Origin: an uncultured Candidatus Entotheonella sp.
GTDB lineage: Bacteria > Tectomicrobia > Entotheonellia > Entotheonellales > Entotheonellaceae
Reading direction: 5' to 3'
Length of the DNA: 64,000 nucleotides
Assembly (NCBI GenBank): GCA_958295825.1
Contig: OY282375.1
Location: forward strand, 2,651,489-2,715,488
The stretch's first letter is position 1, and every line of letters starts with the position of its first letter. Of this stretch, positions 31,801 through 40,376 are shown piece by piece. A program made the translations under genes and the position numbers. Under the pieces are notes generated by a model. That model was not told the origin of the DNA, did no database searches, and was given only the letters and a program-made list of their open reading frames with translations.

Positions 31801-32515
31801 GGCGCTGCATCAGGTGCTCGGCAACGCGGAAGACGGCCTGCCTGCTCCTGGGAGCGCGGGCATCTTGCCCGCATCACGCGGTGACACGCTGGAAGAAGAC
31901 GCCCGCCTGACCGCGCTGTTCCTGTGGACGCTCCAGAGCACCGCCGAAAGCGCCGCCTCCGACGACGACGACGCGGGCGCGGATGACGAGATGGACGCAG
32001 ACGAAACGCCGCGCCCGAAGGCGGCCGGCTACAGCCTGTCCTTCGACGTGGTGCGGCGCTTCGCCCAACCCCTCGGCATCCACCTCGAGGCCTGGGAGAC
32101 GCGCGTCATCGAGACCCGCAAGGGCGTGGTGCGGCTGCTGGCGGTGATGGAACGCGGCCAGAAGTTGTTCGGCGAGTCGGGGGCCGGCGCCTTGGCCGAT
32201 GACATCGCGTCCGGCGCTGCCGCGTCGCCGCAGTTCAGCCTCTTTCCCGAAGCGCCGCCCGCCGTTCGGGGCCGAGCGGCTATAACCGCCGGTGCCCCGC
32301 GGGCGCCGTCAGAGGCGACGACGCTCGATCGCGTGCACGTCGCCATGCTGCTGCAGGCCAGGGGCCACGCCGCGGCGTTGCGGAAATGGATCGTGGACGA
32401 GCAGGAGCGCGGTCCCGATTTCCTGCGCCTCGCCAACGCGCTCTCCGCCCTGTACCCGCGCGGCAGCCAGGAGAAGCGTCTGCTGGACGCCATGCTGCTG
32501 GCGGCGCCGAGGTGA
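28847..32515 (+). CDS. DUF1156/COG1743 adenine-specific DNA methylase with in-frame RAYT insertion
   Basis: 1222 residues; GTG start overlapping the HEPN stop. The DUF1156 N-terminus ([40 protein letters not shown]) is intact. SAM-binding motif DPFAGGGS starts at 135 and the catalytic DPPY at 761. The Zn ribbon has two halves, C224/C229 (CEAPNC) and C516/C519 (CLCC). Between them, residues about 258-490 are an inserted REP-RAYT element that keeps the frame. Without it the protein would be about 990 residues, the usual size. Members methylate adenine in DNA and occur with DUF499 ATPases and helicases. The long insertion could abolish zinc binding or be tolerated as a looped-out domain. Another short REP is read in frame near residues 1000-1009. 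Confidence 0.9.
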   Translation: MIPKECKRLAEVDFPIAEVSRHAAREKSIRHGHPSTLHLWWARRPLASSRAVLLALLLPDPCDTHCPEGFKQTARAQLPSVGCRAGETDEDLRRGLLKFIADFANWDVAAHSAWLEVSRALVRAAHGAEPPLVVDPFAGGGSIPLEALRLGCEAFASDLNPVACLILKVMLEDIPRHGPGLADELRRVGAAIKAKAAAGLADLYPKDADGATPIAYLWARTVRCEAPNCGAEIPLMRSFWLCKKPKRKRALRVLGTPLLEAPASSPLPGNAGKRPALPGHESQWRSRGDLPHFEAGETAQSLTFRLHDSLPATLRAEWAAELERLPDSQQQRHRRKRIEAALDDGHGACFLADSRIARLVVDALQRFDGERYHLHAWCVMPNHVHVLVTPLGGHRLSAVLHSWKSFTAKEANRQLERSGSFWMPEYFDRAIRDERHFRAAVAYIEHNPVQAGLCEAPGNWPWSSLGAPPLGARASSPLPGNAGRMPALPGPEFEVFEPASEKEVRGGTVSRARATCLCCGAVLPPERVRAQLAAQRGGADVVFDAAGRRTGGARLTAVVTLRPGETGRHYRLPAEADYAAVHAAQRRLAAILKEWEDGGKQGLCPVPDEPTPAGGGSGAGRAFSVQRYGMFQWGDLFTARQKVALATMLKLTTAHHWQAGIESLFALSISRFADIANCLCQWENTKNQVRHLFTRQAIPLVWDYAEASFVGGQAGDHSTTVGTMVRVVEQFSFLCESGQFQPADATEHPLPDSAAGVWFTDPPYYDAIPYSDLSDFFLVWLKRTLPGHPLLRDPFDPDNPLSPKTREAVQDETKTCDGRVKDRAFFEDTMGAAFAEGRRVLNDDGIGSVVFAHKTTEGWEALLAGMIRGGWTITGSWPIATEMGSRLRARDSAALATSVHLICRPRPENAPVGDWADVLRELPVRVGDWMTRLQAEGIRGADLVFACIGPALEIFSRFRAVETAEGRTVGLTEYLEKVWEVVGRAALHQVLGNAEDGLPAPGSAGILPASRGDTLEEDARLTALFLWTLQSTAESAASDDDDAGADDEMDADETPRPKAAGYSLSFDVVRRFAQPLGIHLEAWETRVIETRKGVVRLLAVMERGQKLFGESGAGALADDIASGAAASPQFSLFPEAPPAVRGRAAITAGAPRAPSEATTLDRVHVAMLLQARGHAAALRKWIVDEQERGPDFLRLANALSALYPRGSQEKRLLDAMLLAAPR
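29620..29682. repeat. Left REP pair
   Basis: Inverted REP pair CTGGAAGCGCCGGCTTCCAG ... CCCGCGCTCCCGGG, translated in frame as part of the methylase. A few mismatches to the right copy (GGAAGCGCC for GGGAGCGCG). Confidence 0.8.
30253..30315. repeat. Right REP pair
   Basis: CCTGGGAGCGCGGGCTTCCA ... GATGCCCGCGCTCCCAGG, a cleaner copy of the left pair. Also translated in frame. Confidence 0.85.
31846..31873. repeat. Single REP inside methylase 3' region
   Basis: TCCTGGGAGCGCGGGCATCT followed by TGCCCGCA, half of the same REP consensus, in frame in the methylase (giving PGSAGILPA). Confidence 0.7.
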
Positions 32516-32565
32516 CCCGCTCTTTGCGCCCTTGCCTGGATCGCCAACCTGCTGGAGGGAGTACG

Positions 32566-32625
32566 ATGACGGCTGCGAACAAACTGCTCGAACGCATTAC
32601 CTCGCGCCCGGATGTCTTCGTCTGA
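32566..32625 (+). pseudogene. Remnant of a DUF433 antitoxin-like gene
   Basis: GGAGGGA 5 nt before an ATG, then MTAANKLLERITSRPDVFV and a stop. The first 18 residues match the start of DUF433 proteins (LLERITxxPxVxxGKPxIRG), but the sequence departs at the expected GGKP and ends. DUF433 genes and their DUF5615 PIN-type partners often sit in methylase/DUF499 operons, so this is probably the stump left by a deletion. Confidence 0.55.
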
Positions 32626-32690
32626 ATCGTGGTGACGCAGAGTCGAGTACGGATACGTCAGAGACAACGCGCGAAAGGGGATGGGGCCTG

Positions 32691-35441
32691 ATGAACCCTT
32701 GGTACAAGGTTGTGACGCTCCGCAAGGAAGTACGGGAAGGTCGCTCGTTCAGCCCGGACGAGTTCGCCATTGCCCTGGAGCAAGTGGTTGCCGGAACCGC
32801 TCCGGCGGATTACCGCGACCCGGAACAGTTCTTTTCGCGCACCTGCTTCACGCGGGCGTTGAAGGAGCATGCCGGCATGGTCCTGCGGCGTCTTGCCGGC
32901 CAGACCGCGAACACGGCGCCGGTGCTCACCCTGGTCACCCAGTTCGGCGGCGGCAAGACGCACACCCTCACGGCGCTCTATCACTTGGCCAAGACCGGCG
33001 CGCCAGCCGTCGAGCTTCCGGGTGTTGCTGAAATCCTGAACGCGGCCGGCATGGCAGAACCTCCTGCCGCCCGTGTCGGCGTGTTCGTAGGCAACGCCTG
33101 GGACCCGGCCGACGGGCGGGAGACGCCGTGGATCGATCTGGCTCGCCAGCTGGCGGGCGATCAGGGCGTTGCCGCGCTTGGCGCGGCGGCGCGCACCACC
33201 CCGCCGGGGACGGAGGCGTTGGCCAGGGTATTCGCCGCCGCCGAGTCTCCCGTGCTGCTGCTGTTCGACGAGGTGCTCAACTTCGTCAACCGCCACCGCA
33301 ACATGGCCGACGGCTTCCATGCCTTTATCCAGAACCTGACGGTCGCCGTCACCGGCGCGACGCGGGCTGCAGCGGTCATCAGCCTGCCGCGCAGCCAGGT
33401 GGAGATGACCGACTGGGACCAGCAGTGGCAGGACCGCATCACCAAGGTGGTGCGCCGCGTTGCCCGGGACCTGATCGCCATTGACGAGTCGGAGATCAGC
33501 GAGGTGGTGCGCCGGCGGCTGTTCAAGGACCTTGGCAATGAGCGCGTTCGCAGGCGGGTCGCCAAGTTCTATGCCGATTGGTGCTTCGAGCGCAGCGCCC
33601 GTCTTCCGAACGAATGGCTGGCGGTGGATACCACGAAGCCCGGGGCCAAGGCCAGAGAATTTCTGAGAGAGCGGTTCGAGGCGTGCTATCCCTTTCACCC
33701 GGCAACCCTGTCGGTCTTCCAGCGCAAATGGCGTGCGCTCGCTCAGTTTCAGCAGACCCGGGGGGCGCTGGCCATGCTGGGGCAATGGATTTCCTGGGCG
33801 GCCAGTGAGGGGTTCCACAAGGCGAGAACGGAGCCGCTGATCACGCTCGGATCGGCGCCCTTGCACGTGCCGGAGTTTCGCGCCGTGGTGCTCGGTCAAC
33901 TGGGGGAGGCGCGGCTCGACACGGCTATCGATGCCGACCTTGCCGGGCCGGTTGCGCATGCTCGGGCGCTGGATGCAGACGCCGCCGGGGTGCTGCGGGA
34001 CATCCACTGTCGCGTGGGTACGACAATCCTGTTCGAGTCTTCCGGCGGACAGGTAGACAAAGTAGCCCACCTGCCCGAGTTGCGCTTCGCGCTGGGCGAG
34101 CCGGACGTGGATACAACCACGATCGATAGCGCCGCGACAGCCTTGGAGGCGCGCGGCTTCTTTATCCGCAAGGTTGGCACCGACGGCTATCGCATCCATC
34201 ACCAGGCGACCTTGCGAAAGGTGGTCAGCGACCGGCAGGCGTCGCTGGACGAAGAGACGGAGATCAAGCCGGCGACCCGCAAGCTCGTGGAGGGCGCGTT
34301 CAGGCAGGGCGCGACCCTCCCTCTCGTGCCCTTCCCTGAAGACAGCACCGCGGTGCAGGATTCCCCGCGCTTGGCGTTGATCGTTCTCGACCCCGAGCTG
34401 GAATGGCAAGATGGGAACCAGGCAGGCGACCGCATTGGTCGTTGGACGAGAGAACGGGGCCAGTCGCCGCGGCTCTATCCGGGCTCGCTGGTGTGGTGCG
34501 CCAGGAAACCGGGGCGGGAATTGCGGGAAAAGGTGGCTTTGTGGCTGGCTTGGCGGCGCGTGGCGCGCGAAGTAGAGGAGGGCGTGCTGGGCAGCGAATT
34601 CGACCGCGCCGAGCGGGCCGAAGTGCAGGCGAAGCTCAAGGATGCGGAGGACGCCGCCAAGGACGAGGTGTGGGCCGGTTACCGCTTCGTGGCTCTCTCG
34701 GATGCGCGGGGGCCGCACGGGCTCAGGGTTATCGACCTCGGGGCCGGTCACAGCAACGCCAGCGAGACGCTTTGCGGGCGGATTATCGGCGCGCTGAGGT
34801 CCGAGGCCCTGTTGAACGAGGGCGTCGGCGCTGGTTACCTCGACCGCCATTGGCCGCCGGCATTCGCAGACACGGGCGCTTGGCCGCTCACAAGCTTGCG
34901 GCAGAGCCTGCTCGACGGCTCGTTGACGCGGCTGATCGATCCCGACACGTTCCTGCGCCAGCAGATCCCCGAGTTCGTGGCGCGCGGCGACTTCGGCTTG
35001 GCCTCCGACGCCAGCAGCGATGGCGGCTACGGTCGGCTGTGGTATGCGGAGCCGGTCGGCCCGGAGGAAGTGGCGTTTGAGTCCAGTGTCTTCCTGCTCA
35101 CCAAGGCCAAGGCCGAAGCACTCAAGACGATACCCACGCCGAGTCCACCGCCGCAACCCGTTCCGAACCCGGAACCTGCGCCGGCACTCCAGCCTGTTCC
35201 TGAACCCGTCCCGGACGAATCGCAAGTCACGCTCCGGCTGTCCGGCGCCGTGCCTCCCGAAACCTGGAACCGGTTCGGGACCAGAATTTTGCCCAAGCTA
35301 CGCGCCGGCGATGATCTCAGCATGAAAGTCGAGTGCTCGGTCCGCGTTCAAGCCATGCTTGCCGGAAGCATGGAGACGGATTTGCAGCAGGTTCTGGATG
35401 ATCTCGGCCTGGGCGACCGGGTACGGGTTGAGAAGTCATGA
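32691..35441 (+). CDS. DUF499/COG1483 AAA+-type ATPase
   Basis: 916 residues. The start ATG at 32691 follows AAAGGGG; the frame is open further upstream, but only inside the methylase. Walker A is GGGKT at 86-90 and Walker B LLLFDEVLNF near 190-199, with sensor-like SLPRSQVEM after it. The C-terminus has a Pro-rich linker (PTPSPPPQPVPNPEPAPALQ) before a small last domain. COG1483 proteins occur with COG1743 methylases and helicases in defence islands, where they are thought to power DNA or nucleoprotein remodelling. It is the last gene of the operon. Confidence 0.88.
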   Translation: MNPWYKVVTLRKEVREGRSFSPDEFAIALEQVVAGTAPADYRDPEQFFSRTCFTRALKEHAGMVLRRLAGQTANTAPVLTLVTQFGGGKTHTLTALYHLAKTGAPAVELPGVAEILNAAGMAEPPAARVGVFVGNAWDPADGRETPWIDLARQLAGDQGVAALGAAARTTPPGTEALARVFAAAESPVLLLFDEVLNFVNRHRNMADGFHAFIQNLTVAVTGATRAAAVISLPRSQVEMTDWDQQWQDRITKVVRRVARDLIAIDESEISEVVRRRLFKDLGNERVRRRVAKFYADWCFERSARLPNEWLAVDTTKPGAKAREFLRERFEACYPFHPATLSVFQRKWRALAQFQQTRGALAMLGQWISWAASEGFHKARTEPLITLGSAPLHVPEFRAVVLGQLGEARLDTAIDADLAGPVAHARALDADAAGVLRDIHCRVGTTILFESSGGQVDKVAHLPELRFALGEPDVDTTTIDSAATALEARGFFIRKVGTDGYRIHHQATLRKVVSDRQASLDEETEIKPATRKLVEGAFRQGATLPLVPFPEDSTAVQDSPRLALIVLDPELEWQDGNQAGDRIGRWTRERGQSPRLYPGSLVWCARKPGRELREKVALWLAWRRVAREVEEGVLGSEFDRAERAEVQAKLKDAEDAAKDEVWAGYRFVALSDARGPHGLRVIDLGAGHSNASETLCGRIIGALRSEALLNEGVGAGYLDRHWPPAFADTGAWPLTSLRQSLLDGSLTRLIDPDTFLRQQIPEFVARGDFGLASDASSDGGYGRLWYAEPVGPEEVAFESSVFLLTKAKAEALKTIPTPSPPPQPVPNPEPAPALQPVPEPVPDESQVTLRLSGAVPPETWNRFGTRILPKLRAGDDLSMKVECSVRVQAMLAGSMETDLQQVLDDLGLGDRVRVEKS

Positions 35442-35598
35442 ACGCCAATGAGAGCTCCAATTGAAAGCGTAAGCTCTCCACCGGAGAGACAAGGCGCCGG
35501 CACGAAAGCCCCTCCGGCTCGGGGTACTGACCGCCGATGGGTGCAACCGTGAAGAACGCTCGTCGGCTCTGACGCACGCAAGAAGGTCATCCAGCAGC

Positions 35599-36270
35599 AT
35601 GGCTCAAGTCAAGCAGACGCGGGTATTGCGCAACCTTATCGGCCTCGGGCTGCTGTGCGGCGGTCTCGTCTGGTTGCTTGGCGACCGCGCTTGGCAGACG
35701 CCTGACGCCTTGGCCTGGGGCGCGGCGCTGGCCCTTCCGGGCACGCTTCTGCACTGGCGTTATCTGGCCCGGCGCATCACGCGCCGCGACCGGCGTTACG
35801 AGCGCAACAAAATCCCGGTCAATTACCTCAGCGCCTTCGAAGCTCTCGCCGCAACGTTCATCTACAGCTACTATCTGGCCATCCCGGTGGCCCTCGGTAT
35901 CGTGGTGGTCGTCGTGACCGCGGGCCTGTCGGACCACTGGTGGACGGTGTTGGGCGCATGCTGCGGGCTGACGTGGGCAGTGGTTCTGACCGCCCGCATC
36001 CTGGTCTACGAATGGCGGCACGGGGCGTTATATTACCAGTACGACAACAGCAATTGGACGGGCGCCGAGGGCATGCTTTATCAATGCGGCACGGTGGTGC
36101 AGCCGCTTACCCCAGCAGGCAAGGTGAACATGCCGGGCGGCGTGCTGTGGAACGCGGTGTCGCAGAGCGGCGAGACGATTGACAACGGCGAACCGGTGGA
36201 GGTGGTTGGGGTGCAGCGCCTGACGCTGTACGTCGACCGGCTGCCCGACACGACCGCTCCCGGCGGGTAA
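35599..36270 (+). CDS. Membrane protein with NfeD-like OB-fold domain
   Basis: 223 residues: two N-terminal membrane segments (about 10-30 and 37-55), then two more around 88-135, and a soluble C-terminal domain (GTVVQPLTPAGKVNMPGGVLWNAVSQSGETIDNGEPVEVVGVQ) of the NfeD OB-fold type, which usually partners with stomatin/SPFH proteins. No SPFH gene adjoins. Followed 49 nt later by a CNNM/CorC-like gene. The role is unknown; membrane-quality control is a guess. Confidence 0.65.
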   Translation: MAQVKQTRVLRNLIGLGLLCGGLVWLLGDRAWQTPDALAWGAALALPGTLLHWRYLARRITRRDRRYERNKIPVNYLSAFEALAATFIYSYYLAIPVALGIVVVVVTAGLSDHWWTVLGACCGLTWAVVLTARILVYEWRHGALYYQYDNSNWTGAEGMLYQCGTVVQPLTPAGKVNMPGGVLWNAVSQSGETIDNGEPVEVVGVQRLTLYVDRLPDTTAPGG

Positions 36271-36319
36271 GGAGAATCAACCGGCCAAGCTGTAAGGCTT
36301 GCGCAGGAGAAAGGCGTCT

Positions 36320-37687
36320 ATGGATTCCGGTGCGATAGGTGGCAAGCTCATCCTGATTGCCATAGCCATGCTGTTGTATAGCGCGTTTCATGCCATCGAA
36401 GTGGCGCTTCTTGCGGCGCAGAAAAATCGCCTGCAGCAAATGCTGGAGGCCGGCAGGTCGGGCGCGGCGACGGCGTTGCTGATCCGCGAAAGCCCGGAGC
36501 GCCATCTCACCACCGCGCGCCTCTTCATGACCCTCATGGGCATCCTCGCCGCCGTATTGGCCGGCTGGCTGGCGGTGCGCGACGTGGCGCCCTGGATGGG
36601 TGTCCGCTGGCCGTTCGCCAGCGACGGTTCGTGGGGCCTCGTCGCCGCCATCGCTCTGGTCACCGCGGCGCTGACCTACGTTGCCTTGGTGGCAGGCCAG
36701 ATCGTACCCAGAGCACTTGCTCAGCAGCACCCGGAGCACGTCATACGTGCGGCCGCTTGGCCGCTTCACGCCCTGACGCAATGTTGCGGCGTGGCGCGTG
36801 CCGTCGTGGCGTGGTCATCGTCCGCCGTCCTTTGGCTGTTGGGCCAGCGGGGAGTTTCAGAAGCTACGCCAATCATTCCCGCGATGACCGAGGAAGACGT
36901 GACCAGCCTGGTGCGTGAGGGGGCCGAACGGGGCATTTTCGAGGAAGTCGAACAGGAGCTGATCGAGGGGGTCTTCGAGTTCACCGATACCGCAGCGCGG
37001 GAGGTGATGGTGCCGCGGGTGCGCATCCAGGCGCTGGAGGTCAGCACGCCGTCCGAAGAAGTCACTCGCCGGCTGGTCGACATCGGGCACGCGCGGGTCC
37101 CGGTCTACCTCGGCGACCTCGATCACGTGGTCGGCGTGCTCTATTTCAAGGACGTTCTGCGCGTGGTCATCGAGAACCAGTCCTGGACCGTGCGCGGCCT
37201 GCTGCACCCGCCGCTTTACGTGCCGGAAACGGTGCAGATCAGCCGGGTGCTGCGCACCTTGCAGCAGCGCCATCTGAACATGGCCATTGTGGTGGACGAG
37301 CACGGTGGGGTGGCGGGCTTGATCACCATCGAGGATCTGCTGGAACAGTTGGTGGGGGACCTGCCGGACGAGGCGCAGCCGGAGGCCAATGCCATGGTGG
37401 CGCGATTACCCGACGGCGCGCTGGTGGTGCAGGGCAACACACCGCTGTGGGACCTGCGGGAACACTACGAATTGCCGGTGGAGGAGGCGTCGGATTACCA
37501 GACCTTGGCGGGCATGCTGCTGACGCGCTTAGGGCACATTCCGCAGGGGGGTGAATCCATTACCGAGCACGGCTACACCTTCACCGTGGTGGATATGCAT
37601 GGTCCCCGCATCGCGCGCATCAAAGTCGAGAAACGTGCTTCAAGCGAGACATCTCCGGCGCCCGCGCCGCAGCCCCCGGAGCGGTAA
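36320..37687 (+). CDS. CNNM/CorC-type hemolysin-family transporter (DUF21-CBS-CBS-CorC_HlyC)
   Basis: 455 residues. Residues 5-180 hold the DUF21 membrane domain with four segments (ending with YVALVAGQIVPRAL). MTEEDVTSLVREGAERGIFEEVEQELIEGVFEF is the linker, followed by two CBS domains (EVMVPRVRIQ; NMAIVVDEHGGVAGLITIEDLLEQLVGD) and a C-terminal CorC_HlyC domain (EASDYQTLAGMLLTRLGHIP). The family moves Mg2+/Co2+ or Na+ across the inner membrane. AGGAGAAAGG precedes the ATG at 36320. Confidence 0.88.
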   Translation: MDSGAIGGKLILIAIAMLLYSAFHAIEVALLAAQKNRLQQMLEAGRSGAATALLIRESPERHLTTARLFMTLMGILAAVLAGWLAVRDVAPWMGVRWPFASDGSWGLVAAIALVTAALTYVALVAGQIVPRALAQQHPEHVIRAAAWPLHALTQCCGVARAVVAWSSSAVLWLLGQRGVSEATPIIPAMTEEDVTSLVREGAERGIFEEVEQELIEGVFEFTDTAAREVMVPRVRIQALEVSTPSEEVTRRLVDIGHARVPVYLGDLDHVVGVLYFKDVLRVVIENQSWTVRGLLHPPLYVPETVQISRVLRTLQQRHLNMAIVVDEHGGVAGLITIEDLLEQLVGDLPDEAQPEANAMVARLPDGALVVQGNTPLWDLREHYELPVEEASDYQTLAGMLLTRLGHIPQGGESITEHGYTFTVVDMHGPRIARIKVEKRASSETSPAPAPQPPER

Positions 37688-37711
37688 GTCGTGCACGCGC
37701 GCGGCCAATCC

Positions 37712-38512
37712 TCAACGCCCGATGAAGCGTGGCTGGCGTTTTTCCAGAAACGCCGCGACGCCTTCCGCGCGGTCCTGCGAGCGCCCGGCAATCGCCTGAT
37801 TGCGCGCCTCCACGTTAAGCACGTCCTCCAGCGACATCTCCAGTCCCTGATACACTGCCGATTTGGCCATGCCGTAGGCCAGGGTCGGTCCCTGCGCCAG
37901 GCGCTCAGCCAGCTTGTCGGTTTCCGCTTGCAATTCGTGCGCCGGCTTGACCCAGTTGACCAGGCCGATGCGCAACGCCTCATCGGCGTCGATAATGTCG
38001 GCCAGCATGATGAGTTCCATCGCCTTGGCGACGCCGACCAGCCGGGGCAGGAAGTAGCTGCCGCCGCCGTCCGGCACCAGCCCTCTGAGGCTGAACACCT
38101 CGCCGAACCGGGCACTGTCTGCGGCGATGCGCAGGTCGGCGGCCAGGGCCAGATTGCAACCGGCGCCGACGGCAACGCCGTTGACGCTGGCAATCACCGG
38201 CTTGGGCATCTGCTGCAGGTGCAGGATGCAGCGATGCAGCCGCTCCACCACGCCGCCCCCAAGGTCGCCGTCGAAAAACTTGCGTTCGGCCTCCCGGCCG
38301 CGGTCGCGTTTCTGATCGCCGCCCGACGAAAAGGCGCGCCCCGTTCCCGTCAGCACCACTGCCCGCACCGCGGAATCAGCCGCAATGTCCGGCAACAAGC
38401 GCTCGAATTCCGCCATCATCGCCTCGTTCATGGCGTTGAGCGTGTCGGGGCGATTCAGCCGTAGGGTCACGACGCCGTCGCGCCGCTCGCAGACCACCGG
38501 CCCATCCGTCAT
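37712..38512 (-). CDS. Enoyl-CoA hydratase/isomerase family protein
   Basis: 266 residues, crotonase fold. The two oxyanion-hole segments are VVLTGTGRAFSSGGD and VNGVAVGAGCNLALAADLRIA. A Glu or Asp follows in the usual loop (FGEVFSLRGLVPDGGGSYFLPRL), with Asp where hydratases have the second Glu, so the exact reaction is open. AAAGGAG is 6 nt before the ATG. Downstream (3') of the M20 peptidase gene on the same strand. Confidence 0.9.
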   Translation of the reverse strand: MTDGPVVCERRDGVVTLRLNRPDTLNAMNEAMMAEFERLLPDIAADSAVRAVVLTGTGRAFSSGGDQKRDRGREAERKFFDGDLGGGVVERLHRCILHLQQMPKPVIASVNGVAVGAGCNLALAADLRIAADSARFGEVFSLRGLVPDGGGSYFLPRLVGVAKAMELIMLADIIDADEALRIGLVNWVKPAHELQAETDKLAERLAQGPTLAYGMAKSAVYQGLEMSLEDVLNVEARNQAIAGRSQDRAEGVAAFLEKRQPRFIGR

Positions 38513-38538
38513 CTCGAACTCCTTTCCCGGCCTCTGCG

Positions 38539-39702
38539 CTACGTGGCTGCAGGGCTCTCCAGGGTGTGCAGAAGGGTGAAAAACAGTTGCTTGACGCCGC
38601 CCAGGATGGGGCCGCATTCGATGTATTCCTTGACGGTGTGCGCCAAGCCGCCGCGCGTAATGCCCAGGCAGACCGACGGAACCCCCAGGCTGAGCGGCAA
38701 ATTGGCGTCGGTGCTGGCGGCGCTGAAGATCGCCGGACGCATGCGCAGATGTTTGCGAATCCCCACGATGCCCCGACACAGCGGATGCGACACCGGCAAC
38801 GCCACCGCCGGGCGCCGGCCGACAACGGTGTTTTCCACGTTGACCCCGGTGTGGCGCTCGACGTCTTTCAGCAGATGGGTCACGCGCGCTTCCAGTTGCG
38901 CCAAGTGGCGCGCCGACACCGAACGCAGGTCCACCAGCATGGTGGCGCGCGGCGCAATGGTGTTGACGCTGGCACCACCCTCGACGAGGCCGACGTTGAA
39001 GGTGGTCCTGGGGTCGGTGGACATCTTGAATTGCGACAGCTTGTGAATGACGGTGCCCATGGCGTGGATGGCGCTAGGGGTGCCGAAGGCGCCCCAGCTG
39101 TGGCCGCCGGGACCGCTGAAGGTTACTTTCAGACGGGTGCTGCCGATGCCTGCGTGACGGATTTCGTCAACGCCGTGTCCCTCGACCGCGATGACCGTAT
39201 CTACATCGCGTCCCCAGGTTTCCATCAGCTGCCGGATGCCGCACAGGTTGCCCAGTCCTTCCTCGCCGACGCTGGCGGCAAAGATGACGCGCCCGGCCGC
39301 CCTGGATCGAAATCGCTGCATGGCCGTCGCTACGTTGAGCATCGCCGCCACTGCCAGGGAATTGTCGCCGATGCCGGGGCCGTAGAGGCGCTGCTTGGTG
39401 CGCCGCACGTTCAGGGGGGTGGCGCGTGGAAAAACGGTGTCCAGATGGGCCACCACCAGCGTCGTCGGCCCCGTGCTGCCGTGGTTCAGCACGCCGCTGA
39501 CGTTGTGAATGGCGTCGACCTGCACGTCGCTCAGCGCGATGGTGCGCATGCGCTCGGCCACGTAGACGGCGCGCTCGGCCTCGTCGAACGTCGGTGCCGG
39601 AATGTGGCAGAGATGCAACGTTTCCTCCAACAACTGCTCGTGGGTGTCCGCGAACCAGGACATGCTGTCGGCGACTGCCGACGGCGGAGCTTCTGTCATC
39701 AT
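38539..39702 (-). CDS. M20-family metallopeptidase
   Basis: 387 residues. VVAHLDTVF and GPGIGDNSLAVAAML carry the metal His and Asp (GDN in place of the usual GDD/DDK), VGEEGLGN the catalytic Glu pair, and VEGHG the next ligand. The dimerisation domain with FSGPGGHSWGAFG follows, and the C-terminal metal His is in GLAHTVKEYIE. Closest to tripeptide aminopeptidase (PepT-like) and Xaa-His types. The ribosome site GGGAGAAAGG is directly before tandem ATGs (39702, 39699). Confidence 0.88.
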   Translation of the reverse strand: MMTEAPPSAVADSMSWFADTHEQLLEETLHLCHIPAPTFDEAERAVYVAERMRTIALSDVQVDAIHNVSGVLNHGSTGPTTLVVAHLDTVFPRATPLNVRRTKQRLYGPGIGDNSLAVAAMLNVATAMQRFRSRAAGRVIFAASVGEEGLGNLCGIRQLMETWGRDVDTVIAVEGHGVDEIRHAGIGSTRLKVTFSGPGGHSWGAFGTPSAIHAMGTVIHKLSQFKMSTDPRTTFNVGLVEGGASVNTIAPRATMLVDLRSVSARHLAQLEARVTHLLKDVERHTGVNVENTVVGRRPAVALPVSHPLCRGIVGIRKHLRMRPAIFSAASTDANLPLSLGVPSVCLGITRGGLAHTVKEYIECGPILGGVKQLFFTLLHTLESPAAT

Positions 39703-39769
39703 GCCTTTCTCCCAATGGCCGAGGGTCACGCCCCCCGGCTCTCCCAACAATCGGCTCGTCCCCTGGACA

Positions 39770-40201
39770 TTAAGGCAGCAGGATAAACCCCATCACCGCA
39801 GCCCCGAGCGAGACGAACAGCCCCAGGTACGCCAGAAAGCCGTGCACGTCCCGCACGTCCGCGTAACGGCGCGTGCCGCGTTGCAGCCACCAGCCCATGT
39901 AACCACCGCCCAGAAACAGCAGCAAGGCCAGCGTGCCGAAGAAAAAATGCGCCGAGCGAAATAGCGCCTGCTCGCGAAACAGCCACATGCTGGCCAAACC
40001 GAACACGTAGCCGGTGGCCAGACAGCCAAGGAACAGCCATCCCAGTTGCGTATGCCGTCGCATCACCCCCTGTCGCTGCTCCAGGTGGCGCGGCCCCAGG
40101 CGATCTTTCTTCAGGGCCAGACCCAGACGCAGCGTCGCCACGGCGATGACCAACACGAGCACTTGCATGGCAGGGTGAAGGTACGCAAGCAGGTCGTTCA
40201 T
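39770..40201 (-). CDS. DUF4079-family membrane protein
   Basis: 143 residues, four membrane segments. YLHPAMQVLVLVIAVATLRLGLALKK and the central HTQLGWLF are typical of DUF4079, a family seen mainly in cyanobacteria and proteobacteria with cytochrome b561-like hydrophobic histidines (HPAMQ, H-RRHTQLG, SAHFFFG, DVHGFLAYLG). Haem binding is possible but not shown. Confidence 0.7.
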   Translation of the reverse strand: MNDLLAYLHPAMQVLVLVIAVATLRLGLALKKDRLGPRHLEQRQGVMRRHTQLGWLFLGCLATGYVFGLASMWLFREQALFRSAHFFFGTLALLLFLGGGYMGWWLQRGTRRYADVRDVHGFLAYLGLFVSLGAAVMGFILLP

Positions 40202-40376
40202 GGGCCCCTACGTCAAGGGTGGGAATCCGCGTTCCGAAAAGCGGCTCGGCTTTTGCGGCGGGCTACTATACTATCTGATCCGTGCCTCTGTCACCTGCCA
40301 CCGATTGGGGTGCGGCAGGCGGACGGTGAGGGGCGACAACGGGGCGAAGGCAATTTAGCAAGGGAAGGAGGATCAG

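Noticed and set aside
32658..35225. 855-codon minus-strand frame
   Set aside because: Antisense shadow of the DUF499 gene, whose Walker motifs are on the plus strand.
35450..35478. GAGAGCT/AGCTCTC inverted repeat after the DUF499 gene
   Set aside because: The loop is long and no T-tract follows; not a credible terminator.
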